In this document: one piece after another, positions 16,836-25,892 of the stretch
Layout of the letters: every line of letters starts with the position of its first letter
How positions within the stretch are numbered: position 1 is the first letter of the stretch
Assembly (NCBI RefSeq): GCF_000148995.1
Contig: NZ_GL538352.1
Coordinates: 1,381,178-1,445,177, forward strand
Length of the DNA: 64,000 nucleotides
From: Listeria grayi DSM 20601
Lineage (GTDB): Bacteria > Bacillota > Bacilli > Lactobacillales > Listeriaceae
Direction of reading: 5' to 3'
Translations under genes and position numbers: made by a program
The notes under the pieces: generated by a model
Told to the model about the DNA's origin: nothing
Database searches by the model: none
What the model saw: the letters and a program-made list of their open reading frames with translations, nothing else

Positions 16836-18200
16836 ATGAATGGTTTAACAGCATTTTTAGAGAAATATTTTGTACCTGTAGCAGCAAAAATCGGATCACA
16901 GAAACACTTAGTTGCACTCCGCGATGCCTTTATTTCTACCATGCCGATCACAATGGCTGGTTCCATAGCAGTACTGCTCAATGTCTTTTTCCGTGATTTT
17001 CCAACAGAATGGGGTTGGACAGGGTTTGTTGCCGCAATGGATCCACTGATTGGTATTAATGGATATGTCTACAATGGGACACTTGCAATCGTCTCGATTA
17101 TTTTCGCTTTTTCACTAGGATATAATATTTCTAAATCGTATGATGTAGATCGTTTGGCTGGAGGATTGGTCTCATTAGCAGCCTTTATGATGAATTTAGC
17201 TGTAACTGTCGATCTAGAAACTGTAAAAAGTGCGATCGGCGCAGCGAATGCGTCGTTTGATGTCAACACATTGCCTAAGGAATTTTCAGGTATTTATGGC
17301 TTTTTCAGCTTAGCGCAAGTTAATGGAACTGGACTTTTCACAGCAATGATTTTCGGATTTTTAGCTACGATCATTTATGCAAAACTCATGCAGGCAAAGA
17401 TCACGATCAAAATGCCGGAAGCGGTTCCGCCAGCAGTAAGTAAAGCATTCGCTGCGATTATTCCGGCCTTAGTAGCATTATATGTCTGCGGTATCATCGT
17501 TTGGGGCTTTACAAAACTGACAGGCATGGATGTTATCACTTGGATCTCGAATACGATCCAAGAACCACTTTTGGCGATGTCGCAAGGGTATGGAGCTGTT
17601 TTCCTAGTGACACTACTGGTCCAAGTCCTCTGGTTCTTTGGGATCCATGGGCCAAATGTATTGGCACCAGTCCTTGAATCGCTATGGGGAACGGCACAAT
17701 TACAGAATATTTCCGCTGCTCAGGAAGGAGCGTCCTTGCCATTCCAATGGGTCCGGGGATCTTTTGACGCGTATGTCTGGATGGGAGGATCAGGTGGTAC
17801 GTTGGTGTTAGTCATCGCGCTGTTAGTCTTTTCCAAACGCGCTGATGCCCGTACAGTTGCCAAACTATCACTTGGACCAGGGATCTTTAATATCAATGAA
17901 CCGATCATGTTCGGTTTGCCGATCGTATTGAATACGATCTATTTGATCCCGTTCATTATCGCGCCGCTTGTAATGGTAACAGTAGCTTATTTTGCAACGG
18001 CATTAGGACTTGTAGGCCCTGTTATTGCTGCTGTTCCATGGGTAATGCCGCCACTGTTCAATTCCTTTATTGCGACAGGCGGGGATTGGGTGGCGCCAGT
18101 CATCTCACTGATCAATTTAGTGATCGGCTTTGTGATCTGGACACCGTTCGTCCTTACCGCTAACCGGGTGGGACCGCCAGAAGAAGAAATGAAAGCTTAA
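16836..18200 (+). CDS. PTS EIIC permease, lactose/cellobiose family (orphan)
   Basis: 454 aa, ATG 16836 with GGGGAGGA upstream. About ten membrane segments. The family fingerprint WFFGIHGPNVLAPVLESLWG is at residues about 267-286, and FNINEPIMFGLPIVLN at about 349-364 binds sugar. It transports a beta-glucoside such as cellobiose and hands it to a EIIB for phosphorylation. No IIA or IIB gene is adjacent, so it must borrow these from another locus. Expression is predicted to need sigma-54 and a LevR-type activator, with CcpA control. Confidence 0.92.
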   Translation: MNGLTAFLEKYFVPVAAKIGSQKHLVALRDAFISTMPITMAGSIAVLLNVFFRDFPTEWGWTGFVAAMDPLIGINGYVYNGTLAIVSIIFAFSLGYNISKSYDVDRLAGGLVSLAAFMMNLAVTVDLETVKSAIGAANASFDVNTLPKEFSGIYGFFSLAQVNGTGLFTAMIFGFLATIIYAKLMQAKITIKMPEAVPPAVSKAFAAIIPALVALYVCGIIVWGFTKLTGMDVITWISNTIQEPLLAMSQGYGAVFLVTLLVQVLWFFGIHGPNVLAPVLESLWGTAQLQNISAAQEGASLPFQWVRGSFDAYVWMGGSGGTLVLVIALLVFSKRADARTVAKLSLGPGIFNINEPIMFGLPIVLNTIYLIPFIIAPLVMVTVAYFATALGLVGPVIAAVPWVMPPLFNSFIATGGDWVAPVISLINLVIGFVIWTPFVLTANRVGPPEEEMKA

Positions 18201-18207
18201 TGACTCG

Positions 18208-18246
18208 CTTATCAGTGCAGCGATATGCCGCACTGATAAGTTTTCT
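18208..18246 (+). terminator. Terminator after EIIC gene
   Basis: CTTATCAGTGC / GCACTGATAAG, perfect 11-bp stem, followed by only four T's. Read-through into the small genes is possible. Confidence 0.75.
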
Positions 18247-18328
18247 ATTATGCAGAGTGATTCTGCGCCGAAATATATTGCAACACAAGCATAATGCAGG
18301 TAAACTATATTTATAAGGAGGCGTTTTC

Positions 18329-18553
18329 ATGATCAACATCAATTGTGCAATGAAACGTGATTTTATAACGGACTTATTAGAAAATTATCAGGAGAACGGC
18401 ATTTCTTTTAAAAAAGTAGCGGAACAAGGAATGAAAATGACGTTCGAATCGAATTTGGAAAGCGAAGAAGCAGCAAAAGTGGCGAAAGAACTTATCAAGT
18501 CAACAGAAATCGGTGCCGTTCTATACTTCCAAGTCAGTGTGGTCGGATCATGA
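18329..18553 (+). CDS. Hypothetical protein, 74 aa
   Basis: ATG with AAGGAGGCG upstream. Small soluble protein with an amphipathic helix (residues about 50-63) and beta-like segments on both sides (MKMTFES; AVLYFQVSVVG), perhaps a ferredoxin-like fold. No family recognised. Overlaps the next gene by 4 bp, so these two and the DUF3284 gene are translated together. Confidence 0.7.
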   Translation: MININCAMKRDFITDLLENYQENGISFKKVAEQGMKMTFESNLESEEAAKVAKELIKSTEIGAVLYFQVSVVGS

Positions 18554-18744
18554 AATTTACAAATGCGCTATTTCTTATCAGTATTGGACTCTTAGTCATC
18601 ATGTTTAGCCCCAATTACGGCTCAAACGGACTGGCAAATGGACCAATGCTTGTTATTGGCTTAATCATCGTGATCGCGGGCAGTATTTTTTTAGTGTCCA
18701 GTATCCGGAAAAATAGAAAGAACAAGAAGAGTGGGGGAGAATAA
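18550..18744 (+). CDS. Small membrane protein, 64 aa
   Basis: Two hydrophobic helices (residues about 4-20 and 33-52) joined by an Asn/Gly-rich loop, with a very basic C-terminal tail (RKNRKNKK). ATGA overlap with the gene before and one-base overlap with the gene after. No family recognised. Confidence 0.72.
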   Translation: MKFTNALFLISIGLLVIMFSPNYGSNGLANGPMLVIGLIIVIAGSIFLVSSIRKNRKNKKSGGE

Positions 18745-19199
18745 TGCAAGTAACGCAAAAAATAATGGTATCGCAAAAAGAAGTATTTGATACATTGGTA
18801 AAATCATCTGCCTATGATATCGAGAAGAAAATCGGTAAAAAAATCCCGATCCGCAAATTAGAAGGCTACTCCTATACACGCCCGATGAATAATGGCAGCT
18901 TTGCAAAAACAACGATTCTTCAAGTGAAACCTAACGAAACTTATCAATTTGAAACAAAGGGTCGGCTCAACACCCACACTACGACATATACGATCAAAAG
19001 TATCAGCGAGTTCACTTCTGAAGTCACGTATGACGAAAAGATCGAAACTGAAAAAGCAATGAACAAGATGAACAATATGATCGTCGGATTATTACTTGGT
19101 TTTTTCCGCAAAAAAAGAGTCAAAAACCTTTTAAAAGCAATCGAGTATTCGATTATCGAGGACAGCAAGAAAAAGAACGGCGGAGCAGCCAATTCCTAA
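18744..19199 (+). CDS. DUF3284-type protein
   Basis: 151 aa, start within TAATG of the preceding gene. I recognise the overall pattern of DUF3284: an N-terminal SRPBCC-like segment (VTQKIMVSQKEVFDTLVKS) and a middle Thr-rich beta region (TKGRLNTHTTTYTIKSI). A hydrophobic stretch (residues about 113-121) and basic C-terminus follow. DUF3284 genes are often found beside cellobiose-type PTS genes, as here. Function unknown. Confidence 0.75.
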   Translation: MQVTQKIMVSQKEVFDTLVKSSAYDIEKKIGKKIPIRKLEGYSYTRPMNNGSFAKTTILQVKPNETYQFETKGRLNTHTTTYTIKSISEFTSEVTYDEKIETEKAMNKMNNMIVGLLLGFFRKKRVKNLLKAIEYSIIEDSKKKNGGAANS

Positions 19200-19200
19200 A

Positions 19201-19255
19201 GATACAGCCGCTATGGTCCAGCAAGTTTATTGCTTGGATAGCGGCTGTATCTTTT
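19201..19255 (+). terminator. Rho-independent terminator
   Basis: GATACAGCCGCTAT / ATAGCGGCTGTATC, 14-bp stem followed by TTTT. Confidence 0.88.
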
Positions 19256-19336
19256 CTAAGTTTTGACAGTTTCTCCTTATCAAAAGACTTCAGATAAGCT
19301 ATAATATAACTACCAAGACAATGAGGAGAGTGACAA

Positions 19337-21079
19337 ATGGCATATCAAGCATTGTATCGCGTTTTTCGCCCGCAGGCCTTTCAGGACATTGTCGGTCAAT
19401 CTCATGTCACGAAAACGCTTCAGAACGCCATTGTTCAAAATAAGATCTCGCATGCTTATTTGTTTTCCGGTCCGCGCGGGACGGGGAAAACAAGTGCTGC
19501 GAAAGTTTTTGCCAAGGCGATCAATTGTGAACGCAGTACAGATGGAGAACCTTGCAACGAATGTGACACATGTAAAGGGATCACAGATGGATCAAACCCA
19601 GATGTTCTAGAGATCGATGCAGCCAGCAATAACGGTGTAGAGGAAATTCGGGATATCCGCGAAAAAGTAAAATACGCGCCAACGAATTCTAAATATAAAG
19701 TATACATTATTGATGAAGTCCACATGCTTTCCACGGGAGCGTTCAATGCGCTGTTAAAAACCTTGGAAGAGCCGCCGAAGCATGTTATTTTTATCTTAGC
19801 CACTACCGAGCCACACAAACTACCGCTAACGATCATTTCACGTGTACAACGGTTTGACTTCAAACGGATCACCACCCAAGACATCACTGCTCATATGGCA
19901 TCTATTTTAGACAGCGAGTCGATCCAATATGAAGACAAGGCACTGCAGATCATCGGACGCGCCGCAGAAGGCGGACTCCGAGATGCGCTAAGTCTGCTGG
20001 ATCAAGTTATTTCTTTCGGTTCCGAAGAAGTTGGTGTGGAGGATGCGCTCGAGATCACCGGGTCTGTCGCGCAGAATTTGCTTACAGATCTCGTGGAAGC
20101 TGTGATGGATAAAGATCCAAAACAAGCGATCTCAACATTGTCTTCTTTGCTTGCGGAAGGAAAAGACCCAGTACGTCTGGTAGAAGACTTATTAGTGTTC
20201 TTCCGTGATATTTTACTATATCAAAAGGCTCCTGATTTGGATGAAGCTTTAGAACGTGCACTAGTAGATGATAGCTTTGAAGCATTAGCTAAAAAAGCAG
20301 ATGCAGCGGTCATCTATCATTGCGTAAAAGTATTAAATGATACGCAGCAGCAGATGCGCTTTTCTAACCACCCAGGCATTTACGTGGAAGTGGCAATGGT
20401 ACAAATGACGCAATCTGGTCAGACAGAAGTAACACAGACTGCAGGTCCAGCAGCAGATGATGAGCGATTGCAGGAATTACAAGCAAGCATGCGTAAAATG
20501 CAGTCGGAACTAGATCAGCTAAAACGACAATTGGCAAATGGTACTGTGCAAACAGCGCCTCAAGAAGAAAAATCTCGGCCAGCAACGAAGAAAAAGCAGG
20601 CTATGAACAATGGGAAAGCTTTCAAAGCGCCGGTCGGAAAGATCAATCATGTTTTAAATGAGGCCAAAAAAGACAATCTGCAATTGATCCGCAGCTGCTG
20701 GAAAGAACTTTTAAGCATGCTGATGGCTTCTCAAGCAGCTTTGTTAAATGATGCAGAGCCAGTAGCTGCATCGGAAGATACATTTGTGTTAAAATTTAAG
20801 CACGAGATCCACTGCCAAATGGCAATGGAAAATAGTACATTCGTTGATAATGTGACGAATGGGATCTCTAGACTAACCAAAGCAAACTATCAATTTATCG
20901 GTATACCGGAAGATCAATGGATCGAAGTAAGAGAATCATATGTCAGCACTCATGATCTAGCAGAAAGTGGACAAGAAGAAACGCAGACTGAAAAACTGAA
21001 AGTACAAAAAGCAGCAGATCCATTTTTAGAAGAAGCAGCTAAATTAGTCGGTGAGGATTTACTCGAAATAAAAGAATAA
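19337..21079 (+). CDS. dnaX: DNA polymerase III subunits gamma/tau
   Basis: 580 aa, ATG with GAGGAGAG upstream. AAA+ clamp-loader ATPase: Walker [10 protein letters not shown] (about residues 44-52), zinc-binding [16 protein letters not shown] (four Cys), Walker [11 protein letters not shown] (about 120), sensor ATTEPHKLP and SRVQRFDF Arg finger. Residues about 370-400 form a coiled coil, followed by a Lys/Pro/Gln-rich linker and the tau C-terminal domain that binds the polymerase. Heads dnaX-ybaB-recR-yaaL. Confidence 0.97.
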   Translation: MAYQALYRVFRPQAFQDIVGQSHVTKTLQNAIVQNKISHAYLFSGPRGTGKTSAAKVFAKAINCERSTDGEPCNECDTCKGITDGSNPDVLEIDAASNNGVEEIRDIREKVKYAPTNSKYKVYIIDEVHMLSTGAFNALLKTLEEPPKHVIFILATTEPHKLPLTIISRVQRFDFKRITTQDITAHMASILDSESIQYEDKALQIIGRAAEGGLRDALSLLDQVISFGSEEVGVEDALEITGSVAQNLLTDLVEAVMDKDPKQAISTLSSLLAEGKDPVRLVEDLLVFFRDILLYQKAPDLDEALERALVDDSFEALAKKADAAVIYHCVKVLNDTQQQMRFSNHPGIYVEVAMVQMTQSGQTEVTQTAGPAADDERLQELQASMRKMQSELDQLKRQLANGTVQTAPQEEKSRPATKKKQAMNNGKAFKAPVGKINHVLNEAKKDNLQLIRSCWKELLSMLMASQAALLNDAEPVAASEDTFVLKFKHEIHCQMAMENSTFVDNVTNGISRLTKANYQFIGIPEDQWIEVRESYVSTHDLAESGQEETQTEKLKVQKAADPFLEEAAKLVGEDLLEIKE

Positions 21080-21102
21080 AAAATGAAAGAGGAGATTTTA
21101 TA

Positions 21103-21420
21103 ATGCGTGGAATGGGAAATATGCAAGGTATGATGAAACAAATGCAAAAAATGCAGAAGGAAATGGCAAAAGCACAAGCAGATTTAGAGGTACAAGAATT
21201 TACTGGTACTGCTGGTGGCGGAATGGTGACTGTCCGTGTAACTGGTAAACGCGTTGTCCAAGATGTAACGATCAAAGAAGAAGTCGTTGATCCGGAAGAT
21301 ATCGAAATGTTACAAGACCTTGTATTAGCTGCTACAAATGATGCGCTGAAACAAGTAGAAGATATGACGGCGAAAACAATGGGCCGCTTCACTCAAGGTA
21401 TTAATTTGCCAGGAATGTAA
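21103..21420 (+). CDS. YbaB/EbfC nucleoid-associated protein
   Basis: 105 aa, 23 bp after dnaX with GAGGAG upstream. Met/Gln-rich N-terminal helix ([18 protein letters not shown]) then [19 protein letters not shown], the YbaB hallmark. A small dimeric DNA-binding protein, usually encoded between dnaX and recR. Confidence 0.95.
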   Translation: MRGMGNMQGMMKQMQKMQKEMAKAQADLEVQEFTGTAGGGMVTVRVTGKRVVQDVTIKEEVVDPEDIEMLQDLVLAATNDALKQVEDMTAKTMGRFTQGINLPGM

Positions 21421-21447
21421 GTGCAAAATAAAATTTGATTTTCAAAA

Positions 21448-21486
21448 GGGCTCTAGGGAATCTGTCTTTAGAGTCCTTATTGTTTC
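21448..21486 (+). terminator. Possible terminator upstream of recR
   Basis: GGGCTCTA / TAGAGTCC with one G-U pair and a 12-base loop, then TTATTGTTT. Weak T run; partial attenuation is more likely than full termination. Confidence 0.5.
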
Positions 21487-21496
21487 ACGTGAAACA
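21481..21496. promoter_or_regulatory. parS: parS site (perfect consensus)
   Basis: TGTTTCACGTGAAACA, 16/16 match to the Firmicutes ParB (Spo0J) loading site, in the ybaB-recR gap. Its presence places the window in the origin-proximal part of the chromosome. Confidence 0.95.
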
Positions 21497-21529
21497 GTAA
21501 ATTTGAGGAAAATGAAGGAGAGTAACAAG

Positions 21530-22126
21530 ATGCATTATCCAGAGCCGATAACAAAACTAATGGATAGTTTTATGAAATTGCCAGGGATTGGTCCTAAATC
21601 GGCAGCAAGATTAGCTTTTTATGTGTTAGATATGAAAGAGGATGACGTATTAGGGTTTGCAAAAGCATTAGTAGATGCAAAGAGAAACCTAAGCTTTTGT
21701 TCCGTTTGCGGTCATATCACGGAACAAGACCCTTGTTATATCTGTGCAGATACTACGAGGGATCAACATGTGGTATGTGTGGTAGAAGAACCAAGAGATG
21801 TTATCGCGATGGAAAAAATGCGTGACTATCACGGACTTTACCATGTCCTTCACGGCACGATCTCGCCAATGGACGGAATCGGACCGGAAGATATCAATAT
21901 TCCTGACTTGATCAAGCGACTCCAAGATGATACGATCCAAGAAGTGATTTTAGCGACGAATCCAAATGTAGAAGGAGAAGCCACAGCCATGTATATCTCG
22001 CGACTGATCAAGCCGAGTGGTATCAAAGTAACCAGAATCGCCCATGGCCTGCCTGTTGGCGGAGATCTGGAATATGCAGATGAAGTGACGCTGTCGAAAG
22101 CATTGGAAGGAAGACGCGAACTATAA
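21530..22126 (+). CDS. recR: Recombination mediator RecR
   Basis: 198 aa. ATG 21530 has GAAGGAGAG 7 bp upstream; an upstream in-frame TTG does not. Helix-hairpin-helix [18 protein letters not shown] (about 16-33), four-Cys zinc finger [16 protein letters not shown] (about 57-72), Toprim domain [12 protein letters not shown] and [15 protein letters not shown]. Works with RecF and RecO to load RecA on gapped DNA. Confidence 0.97.
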   Translation: MHYPEPITKLMDSFMKLPGIGPKSAARLAFYVLDMKEDDVLGFAKALVDAKRNLSFCSVCGHITEQDPCYICADTTRDQHVVCVVEEPRDVIAMEKMRDYHGLYHVLHGTISPMDGIGPEDINIPDLIKRLQDDTIQEVILATNPNVEGEATAMYISRLIKPSGIKVTRIAHGLPVGGDLEYADEVTLSKALEGRREL

Positions 22127-22143
22127 ATGGAGGTGCTCTAGGC

Positions 22144-22404
22144 ATGGAATCAAGAAAATATAAACATAGTAGCAGCAAACGCAAGCATAAGGTTGGAAAA
22201 CTTCATAAAGCCTATGATAACTATTTATTAGAATTGATCAATGTGACGCAAGAAGATTGGCATCGCCGAAAAGTAATGCTGCGGAAAAGCTTTGAATATA
22301 GTCCAGAACTGGAATATGATGAGAAAAAAGCAGAAGCCAGATATTTATATCTATTTAAAGAAGCGCGTCACCGGAAAGTGAAGAATGATCATTCCGGTCG
22401 CTGA
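22144..22404 (+). CDS. yaaL: YaaL/DUF2508-family protein
   Basis: 86 aa, ATG with GGAGG about 10 bp upstream. Very basic and helical; DNYLLELINVTQEDW and EARYLYLFKEARHRKVK match the YaaL family that follows recR in Bacillus and Listeria. Function unknown. Confidence 0.85.
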   Translation: MESRKYKHSSSKRKHKVGKLHKAYDNYLLELINVTQEDWHRRKVMLRKSFEYSPELEYDEKKAEARYLYLFKEARHRKVKNDHSGR

Positions 22405-22407
22405 TAT

Positions 22408-22446
22408 AAAAAAGACCTGAGAGCAAGTAGCCCTCAGGTCTTTTGT
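22408..22446. terminator. Bidirectional terminator
   Basis: AAAAGACCTGAG / CTCAGGTCTTTT stem with A's and T's on either side. Serves the recR unit and the oppA-like gene. Confidence 0.88.
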
Positions 22447-22447
22447 T

Positions 22448-24103
22448 TTATTTACTCCACTCGATCGAACGGTAACTTGTTGGTGGTCCGAATAAGTGAG
22501 TGGTATAGCCCTTCAGTGTTGGTTTTTGCAACGCAGCCGTTCCAGATTGATAAATCGGAGCGATACCAGCATCGTCGAGCAGTACTTTTTCTGCTTTCAA
22601 CATTGCATTCCAGCGTTCTTCTGGCTTAGTTGCCAATGTTGTCGATGCTTCTTTAAGCAGTTTATCGTATTCTTTGTTGGAGTAGCTAGCACGGTTGTAG
22701 TTGTTATCTGTGATTTGGTTAGCTAGGAAGGTCATTGGATCTTGATAGTCAGGTCCCCATCTTGTTAGTTCTAATTGATATTTTTGATCTTGGTCAAGTT
22801 GTAGTCTCGATTTATAAGGAACAATTTTGATCTTGATCTTGATTCCTTTCAATGTGCTTTCGATTTGGTTTTGTAGGTACTCGGTCATTTTTTTGGAAAA
22901 CTCTTGGTCATCGCCTAGCAGTTCGATTTGGAAAGTAGACTTACCAAGTTCTTTTTTCGCTTTTTCAAAATAGCTTTGTGCTTCTTTTTTGTTGTAAACA
23001 AGATGATCGCCGCTTTCTTTGCGGAAGTCTTCTTTTGTCTTGGGATTGAAGGTAAATTTAGCTGGAACGAATCCGTTGATCGGTGTTGAACCATTTCCTA
23101 ATACGGTTGAAACAATTTCTTTTTTATCGACGGAAAGGGCGATCGCTTTACGCAAGTTTTCGTTTTGGAAATCCGTTGTTTTGCCATCTAATTTCTGGTT
23201 GAATTTCAGATAGTAGACAAAAGCTTCTAAAGCAGTTTTGTAATCTTTATCGGAATGTTTTTGTTTCGCATAGTCGCCGGAGAGGTTAGCGCGATCCAGT
23301 TTTCCTGTGTTGTACAAGTTAACGGCAGCACCTGGTTCTTTTACGACTTGAAGATTGATTTTATCGACTTTGATATTCTTTTTATCCCAGTAATTCGGAT
23401 TCTTTTCGTAAGACCAGCTTTTACTTGTATTTGTCCAATCTTTCATGACAAATGGTCCGTTATAGAGCATGTTCTTGCTGGAAGTTGCATATTTTTCGCC
23501 TTGTTTTTCAAGATATTTTTCTTTTTGCGGATAGAATGTCGGGAATGTCAGCAAGGAATAGAAGTATGGTGTCGGCTTTTCAAGGGTTACTTTTAATGTG
23601 TTTTTGTCGACTGCTTCTACACCAAGTTCTTCCGGTTTCTTCTTGCCGTTGATGATATCCGTGCCATTTAATAAAATACCGTCGAACAGTACGGAATATT
23701 CTGCAGCTGTTTTTGGATCAGCGACTTTGCGCCATGCATAAACGAAATCATCTGCTGTTACTGCAGAGCCATCAGACCATTTAGCGTTGTCACGCAGTTT
23801 GATCGTATATACTTTTTTGTCTTTACTGATTTCCGGAGCGGATGCTGCGACACCTGGTTTAGGTTGATCGTTGTCGTCCAAGTAGTAAAGACCTTCAAAT
23901 ACTTCATTTTGTGCTGTAAAACTTACACCATCTGTCCCTTTTTTGGAGTCCATTGTAGGAATCTCCGCGTTTTCCATTAAGTTAACAACTTTAGATTTGC
24001 TTTTTCCATCGGAAGCTGAGCCGGATTTGTTAGTGCTCCCACAAGCACTTAAGCCAACAATGCTAATAATCAACAAGATTGGTAATAGTAATTTTATTTT
24101 CAT
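22448..24103 (-). CDS. Oligopeptide ABC transporter substrate-binding lipoprotein (OppA family, orphan)
   Basis: 551 aa. Lipoprotein signal peptide with lipobox LSAC (Cys about 21). SBP family 5 fold: ENAEIPTMDSKKGTDGVSFTAQNEVFEGL, YTIKLRDNAKWSDGSAVTADDFVYAWRKV signature (about 111-139), RKAIALSVDKKEIV and RWGPDYQDPMTFL. It binds peptides at the cell surface for an Opp-type importer. No permease or ATPase genes are adjacent, so it would feed a transporter encoded elsewhere. A CodY-like box precedes it. Confidence 0.93.
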   Translation of the reverse strand: MKIKLLLPILLIISIVGLSACGSTNKSGSASDGKSKSKVVNLMENAEIPTMDSKKGTDGVSFTAQNEVFEGLYYLDDNDQPKPGVAASAPEISKDKKVYTIKLRDNAKWSDGSAVTADDFVYAWRKVADPKTAAEYSVLFDGILLNGTDIINGKKKPEELGVEAVDKNTLKVTLEKPTPYFYSLLTFPTFYPQKEKYLEKQGEKYATSSKNMLYNGPFVMKDWTNTSKSWSYEKNPNYWDKKNIKVDKINLQVVKEPGAAVNLYNTGKLDRANLSGDYAKQKHSDKDYKTALEAFVYYLKFNQKLDGKTTDFQNENLRKAIALSVDKKEIVSTVLGNGSTPINGFVPAKFTFNPKTKEDFRKESGDHLVYNKKEAQSYFEKAKKELGKSTFQIELLGDDQEFSKKMTEYLQNQIESTLKGIKIKIKIVPYKSRLQLDQDQKYQLELTRWGPDYQDPMTFLANQITDNNYNRASYSNKEYDKLLKEASTTLATKPEERWNAMLKAEKVLLDDAGIAPIYQSGTAALQKPTLKGYTTHLFGPPTSYRSIEWSK

Positions 24104-24140
24104 AATTCTCCCCCTCTTTATTATTTATCAGTTTATACTA

Positions 24141-24155
24141 AGTTTTCAGAAAAAT
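24141..24155 (-). promoter_or_regulatory. Candidate CodY box upstream of oppA-like gene
   Basis: AGTTTTCAGAAAAAT matches AATTTTCWGAAAATT at 13 of 15 positions, 38 bp upstream of the oppA-like start. Peptide transport genes are standard CodY targets. Confidence 0.5.
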
Positions 24156-24256
24156 AAAGTGTTTTCTGTATATTTGCTAAAATCTTATTTTATTCTGTAC
24201 AAAGAAAATATTTTTTATTAAAATTTATGTAAAGATAACTTTACAAGGAGAGGCTT

Positions 24257-24466
24257 ATGAAAGTTAAAAATAATGTAAAAAAATTACGGGAAGAAAAAGA
24301 GTTGTCACAGGTAGAATTAGCGGCGAAAATGGGAGTTTCTAGACAAACGATCCATGCGATCGAAAAAGAAAAATACAGTCCGAGTTTGGAATTAGCATTA
24401 AAACTGGCTGCTTTTTTTGAAAAGGCAATCGAAATGGTTTTTTATTTGGAAGAGGTGAAGAAATGA
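24257..24466 (+). CDS. XRE-family transcriptional regulator, 69 aa
   Basis: ATG with AAGGAGAGG upstream. The whole protein is one Cro/C1 helix-turn-helix (LREEKELSQVELAAKMGVSRQTIHAIEKEKYSPSLELALKLA). It resembles the small regulators encoded beside membrane proteins of unknown function in Firmicutes. Overlaps the next gene by 4 bp and is divergent from the oppA-like gene; it likely controls its own operon. Confidence 0.9.
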   Translation: MKVKNNVKKLREEKELSQVELAAKMGVSRQTIHAIEKEKYSPSLELALKLAAFFEKAIEMVFYLEEVKK

Positions 24467-24873
24467 AAATATATACTTTCAAAAGAATCGTTGTAACGCT
24501 CACGGCAATGTTGTATGCACTTCTTTTATTCCCTCTGTTATTAAATCGAGATTCGGAGATATACCATCTTTCTGATTTTATCCAGACAACTATCGCATTG
24601 ATGGTGGGAATATGTCTTGCAGCTTTTATCTGGCGTGAAAAAGAAGCACGTGATTATGAAAAAGAAAAGCAGAATTTAGATGAGCGTTATCGAAAGCAGC
24701 GTAATGCCTTTTCTTTTTACATGTTTGTAGGATTAGGGTATGCGCTGCCGTTAGGTTTTATTTTTCTTCACCTATTGCATATCGACCAATTAAGTACAAG
24801 GACATTGTTGCTGGTTTTCACAGTTTTTTTCCTCATCTTCCAGCTTGCTCTATATATCTACAAGAAAAAATAG
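24463..24873 (+). CDS. Four-helix membrane protein, 136 aa
   Basis: Hydrophobic segments at residues about 9-27, 38-57, 86-107 and 113-132, with a charged cytoplasmic loop (REKEARDYEKEKQNLDERYRKQRN) between the second and third. ATG overlaps the XRE gene. Layout matches the common XRE plus membrane-protein pair whose function is not known. No enzyme motif seen. Confidence 0.8.
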   Translation: MKIYTFKRIVVTLTAMLYALLLFPLLLNRDSEIYHLSDFIQTTIALMVGICLAAFIWREKEARDYEKEKQNLDERYRKQRNAFSFYMFVGLGYALPLGFIFLHLLHIDQLSTRTLLLVFTVFFLIFQLALYIYKKK

Positions 24874-24905
24874 CCCGCCAATTGTTAGGCAGGGCTATTT
24901 TTTTA
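24869..24905. terminator. Bidirectional terminator
   Basis: TAGCCCGCC / GGC-A-GGGCTA stem with an A run before it and a T run after it. Serves the XRE unit and dhaM. Confidence 0.82.
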
Positions 24906-25277
24906 TTTCACTTCAATTGTTTTTAGATTTTGCTCGATAATCTCTGGTTTTTCATCCATTTGGATCTGAACAGCTGTTGCATAAGCTCCTTCTAATATTG
25001 GAGCATTGAAAAGAATGATTTTCTTATCAGATACTTCTTCCACTGTTTCGATATTCATTTTGGCACTTCCTAGATCATAGAAAGCATAAACTGTATCGGC
25101 TGCATTTTGTTCAAAAGCCGCATTGACTTTATCGAAACTAGTGCCGATATCACCATCGTCTGTGCCGCCTGAATAGGTGATCGGTACATCTTGGGCGACT
25201 TGTGCCAATATCTCTGCGATTCCTTTGGCAACATCGGCAGAGTGGGAGATGATAACAACGCCATAAGCTTTAGTCAT
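24903..25277 (-). CDS. dhaM: PTS-dependent dihydroxyacetone kinase phosphotransferase subunit DhaM
   Basis: 124 aa, the single-domain EIIA(man)-like form of Firmicutes. The phosphorylated His is in VVIISHSADVAKG (about residue 12); GGTDDGDIGTS (about 44-54) and FYDLGSAKMN follow. It passes phosphate from HPr to the ADP bound in DhaL. Its ATG abuts the dhaL stop. Confidence 0.94.
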   Translation of the reverse strand: MTKAYGVVIISHSADVAKGIAEILAQVAQDVPITYSGGTDDGDIGTSFDKVNAAFEQNAADTVYAFYDLGSAKMNIETVEEVSDKKIILFNAPILEGAYATAVQIQMDEKPEIIEQNLKTIEVK

Positions 25278-25874
25278 CTAATCGACCTCCGTTTCTAACA
25301 TTGTGTGGAAAAGAAGCGCCGAAGAGTAAGCGCCGGGGTCTAAGTGGCCGATCGAACGCTCTCCTAAGTAGCTTGCTCGTCCTTTAGTCGCTTTTATATC
25401 TTTGGTCTTTTGCAGTGCAGCTTCCACTACATCATCGCTTAGTTCGTCTTGATGTAAACTGTTCACGACTGGTTCCCAAACATCGAGCATGGTTTTTTCA
25501 CCAGCGTGGGATTTGCCGCGTTTCTCGATACCTTCTTGACCGGCTTCAATGACTTTCGCTAAATCTTCCGGACTGATCGTATCGCCTTCGATCGCTTTGC
25601 TGATACTGAGAAAAGCAGTACCGTATAAAGGACCTGCAGCGCCGCCGACTTTGCTGACGAGCGTCATTCCGGCTGTTTTGAAAACGTCTTTTAACGAGTC
25701 TGGTTCTTTCTCCGCCAAAACCTTTTTCAATTCTGTGGCTCCTCTAGCCATGTTGAAGCCATGGTCGCCGTCTCCGATCGCTTGATCCAGATCACTTAGT
25801 AATTGTTTGTTTTCATTGATCTGGTCACAAAATTGGTTGAGCCAATTAATGGCCCATGTTTTATCGTATGCCAT
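25278..25874 (-). CDS. dhaL: Dihydroxyacetone kinase ADP-binding subunit DhaL
   Basis: 198 aa, ATG with AGGAGGAAG upstream. IGDGDHGFNMARG (about 33-45) supplies the Asp residues holding Mg-ADP; GGAAGPLYGTAF (about 77) and KATKGRASYLGERSIGHLDPGA (about 158) are family hallmarks. Carries the tightly bound ADP phosphorylated by DhaM and transfers phosphate to dihydroxyacetone on DhaK. Confidence 0.95.
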   Translation of the reverse strand: MAYDKTWAINWLNQFCDQINENKQLLSDLDQAIGDGDHGFNMARGATELKKVLAEKEPDSLKDVFKTAGMTLVSKVGGAAGPLYGTAFLSISKAIEGDTISPEDLAKVIEAGQEGIEKRGKSHAGEKTMLDVWEPVVNSLHQDELSDDVVEAALQKTKDIKATKGRASYLGERSIGHLDPGAYSSALLFHTMLETEVD

Positions 25875-25892
25875 ACTTTCTTCCTCCTTTTA

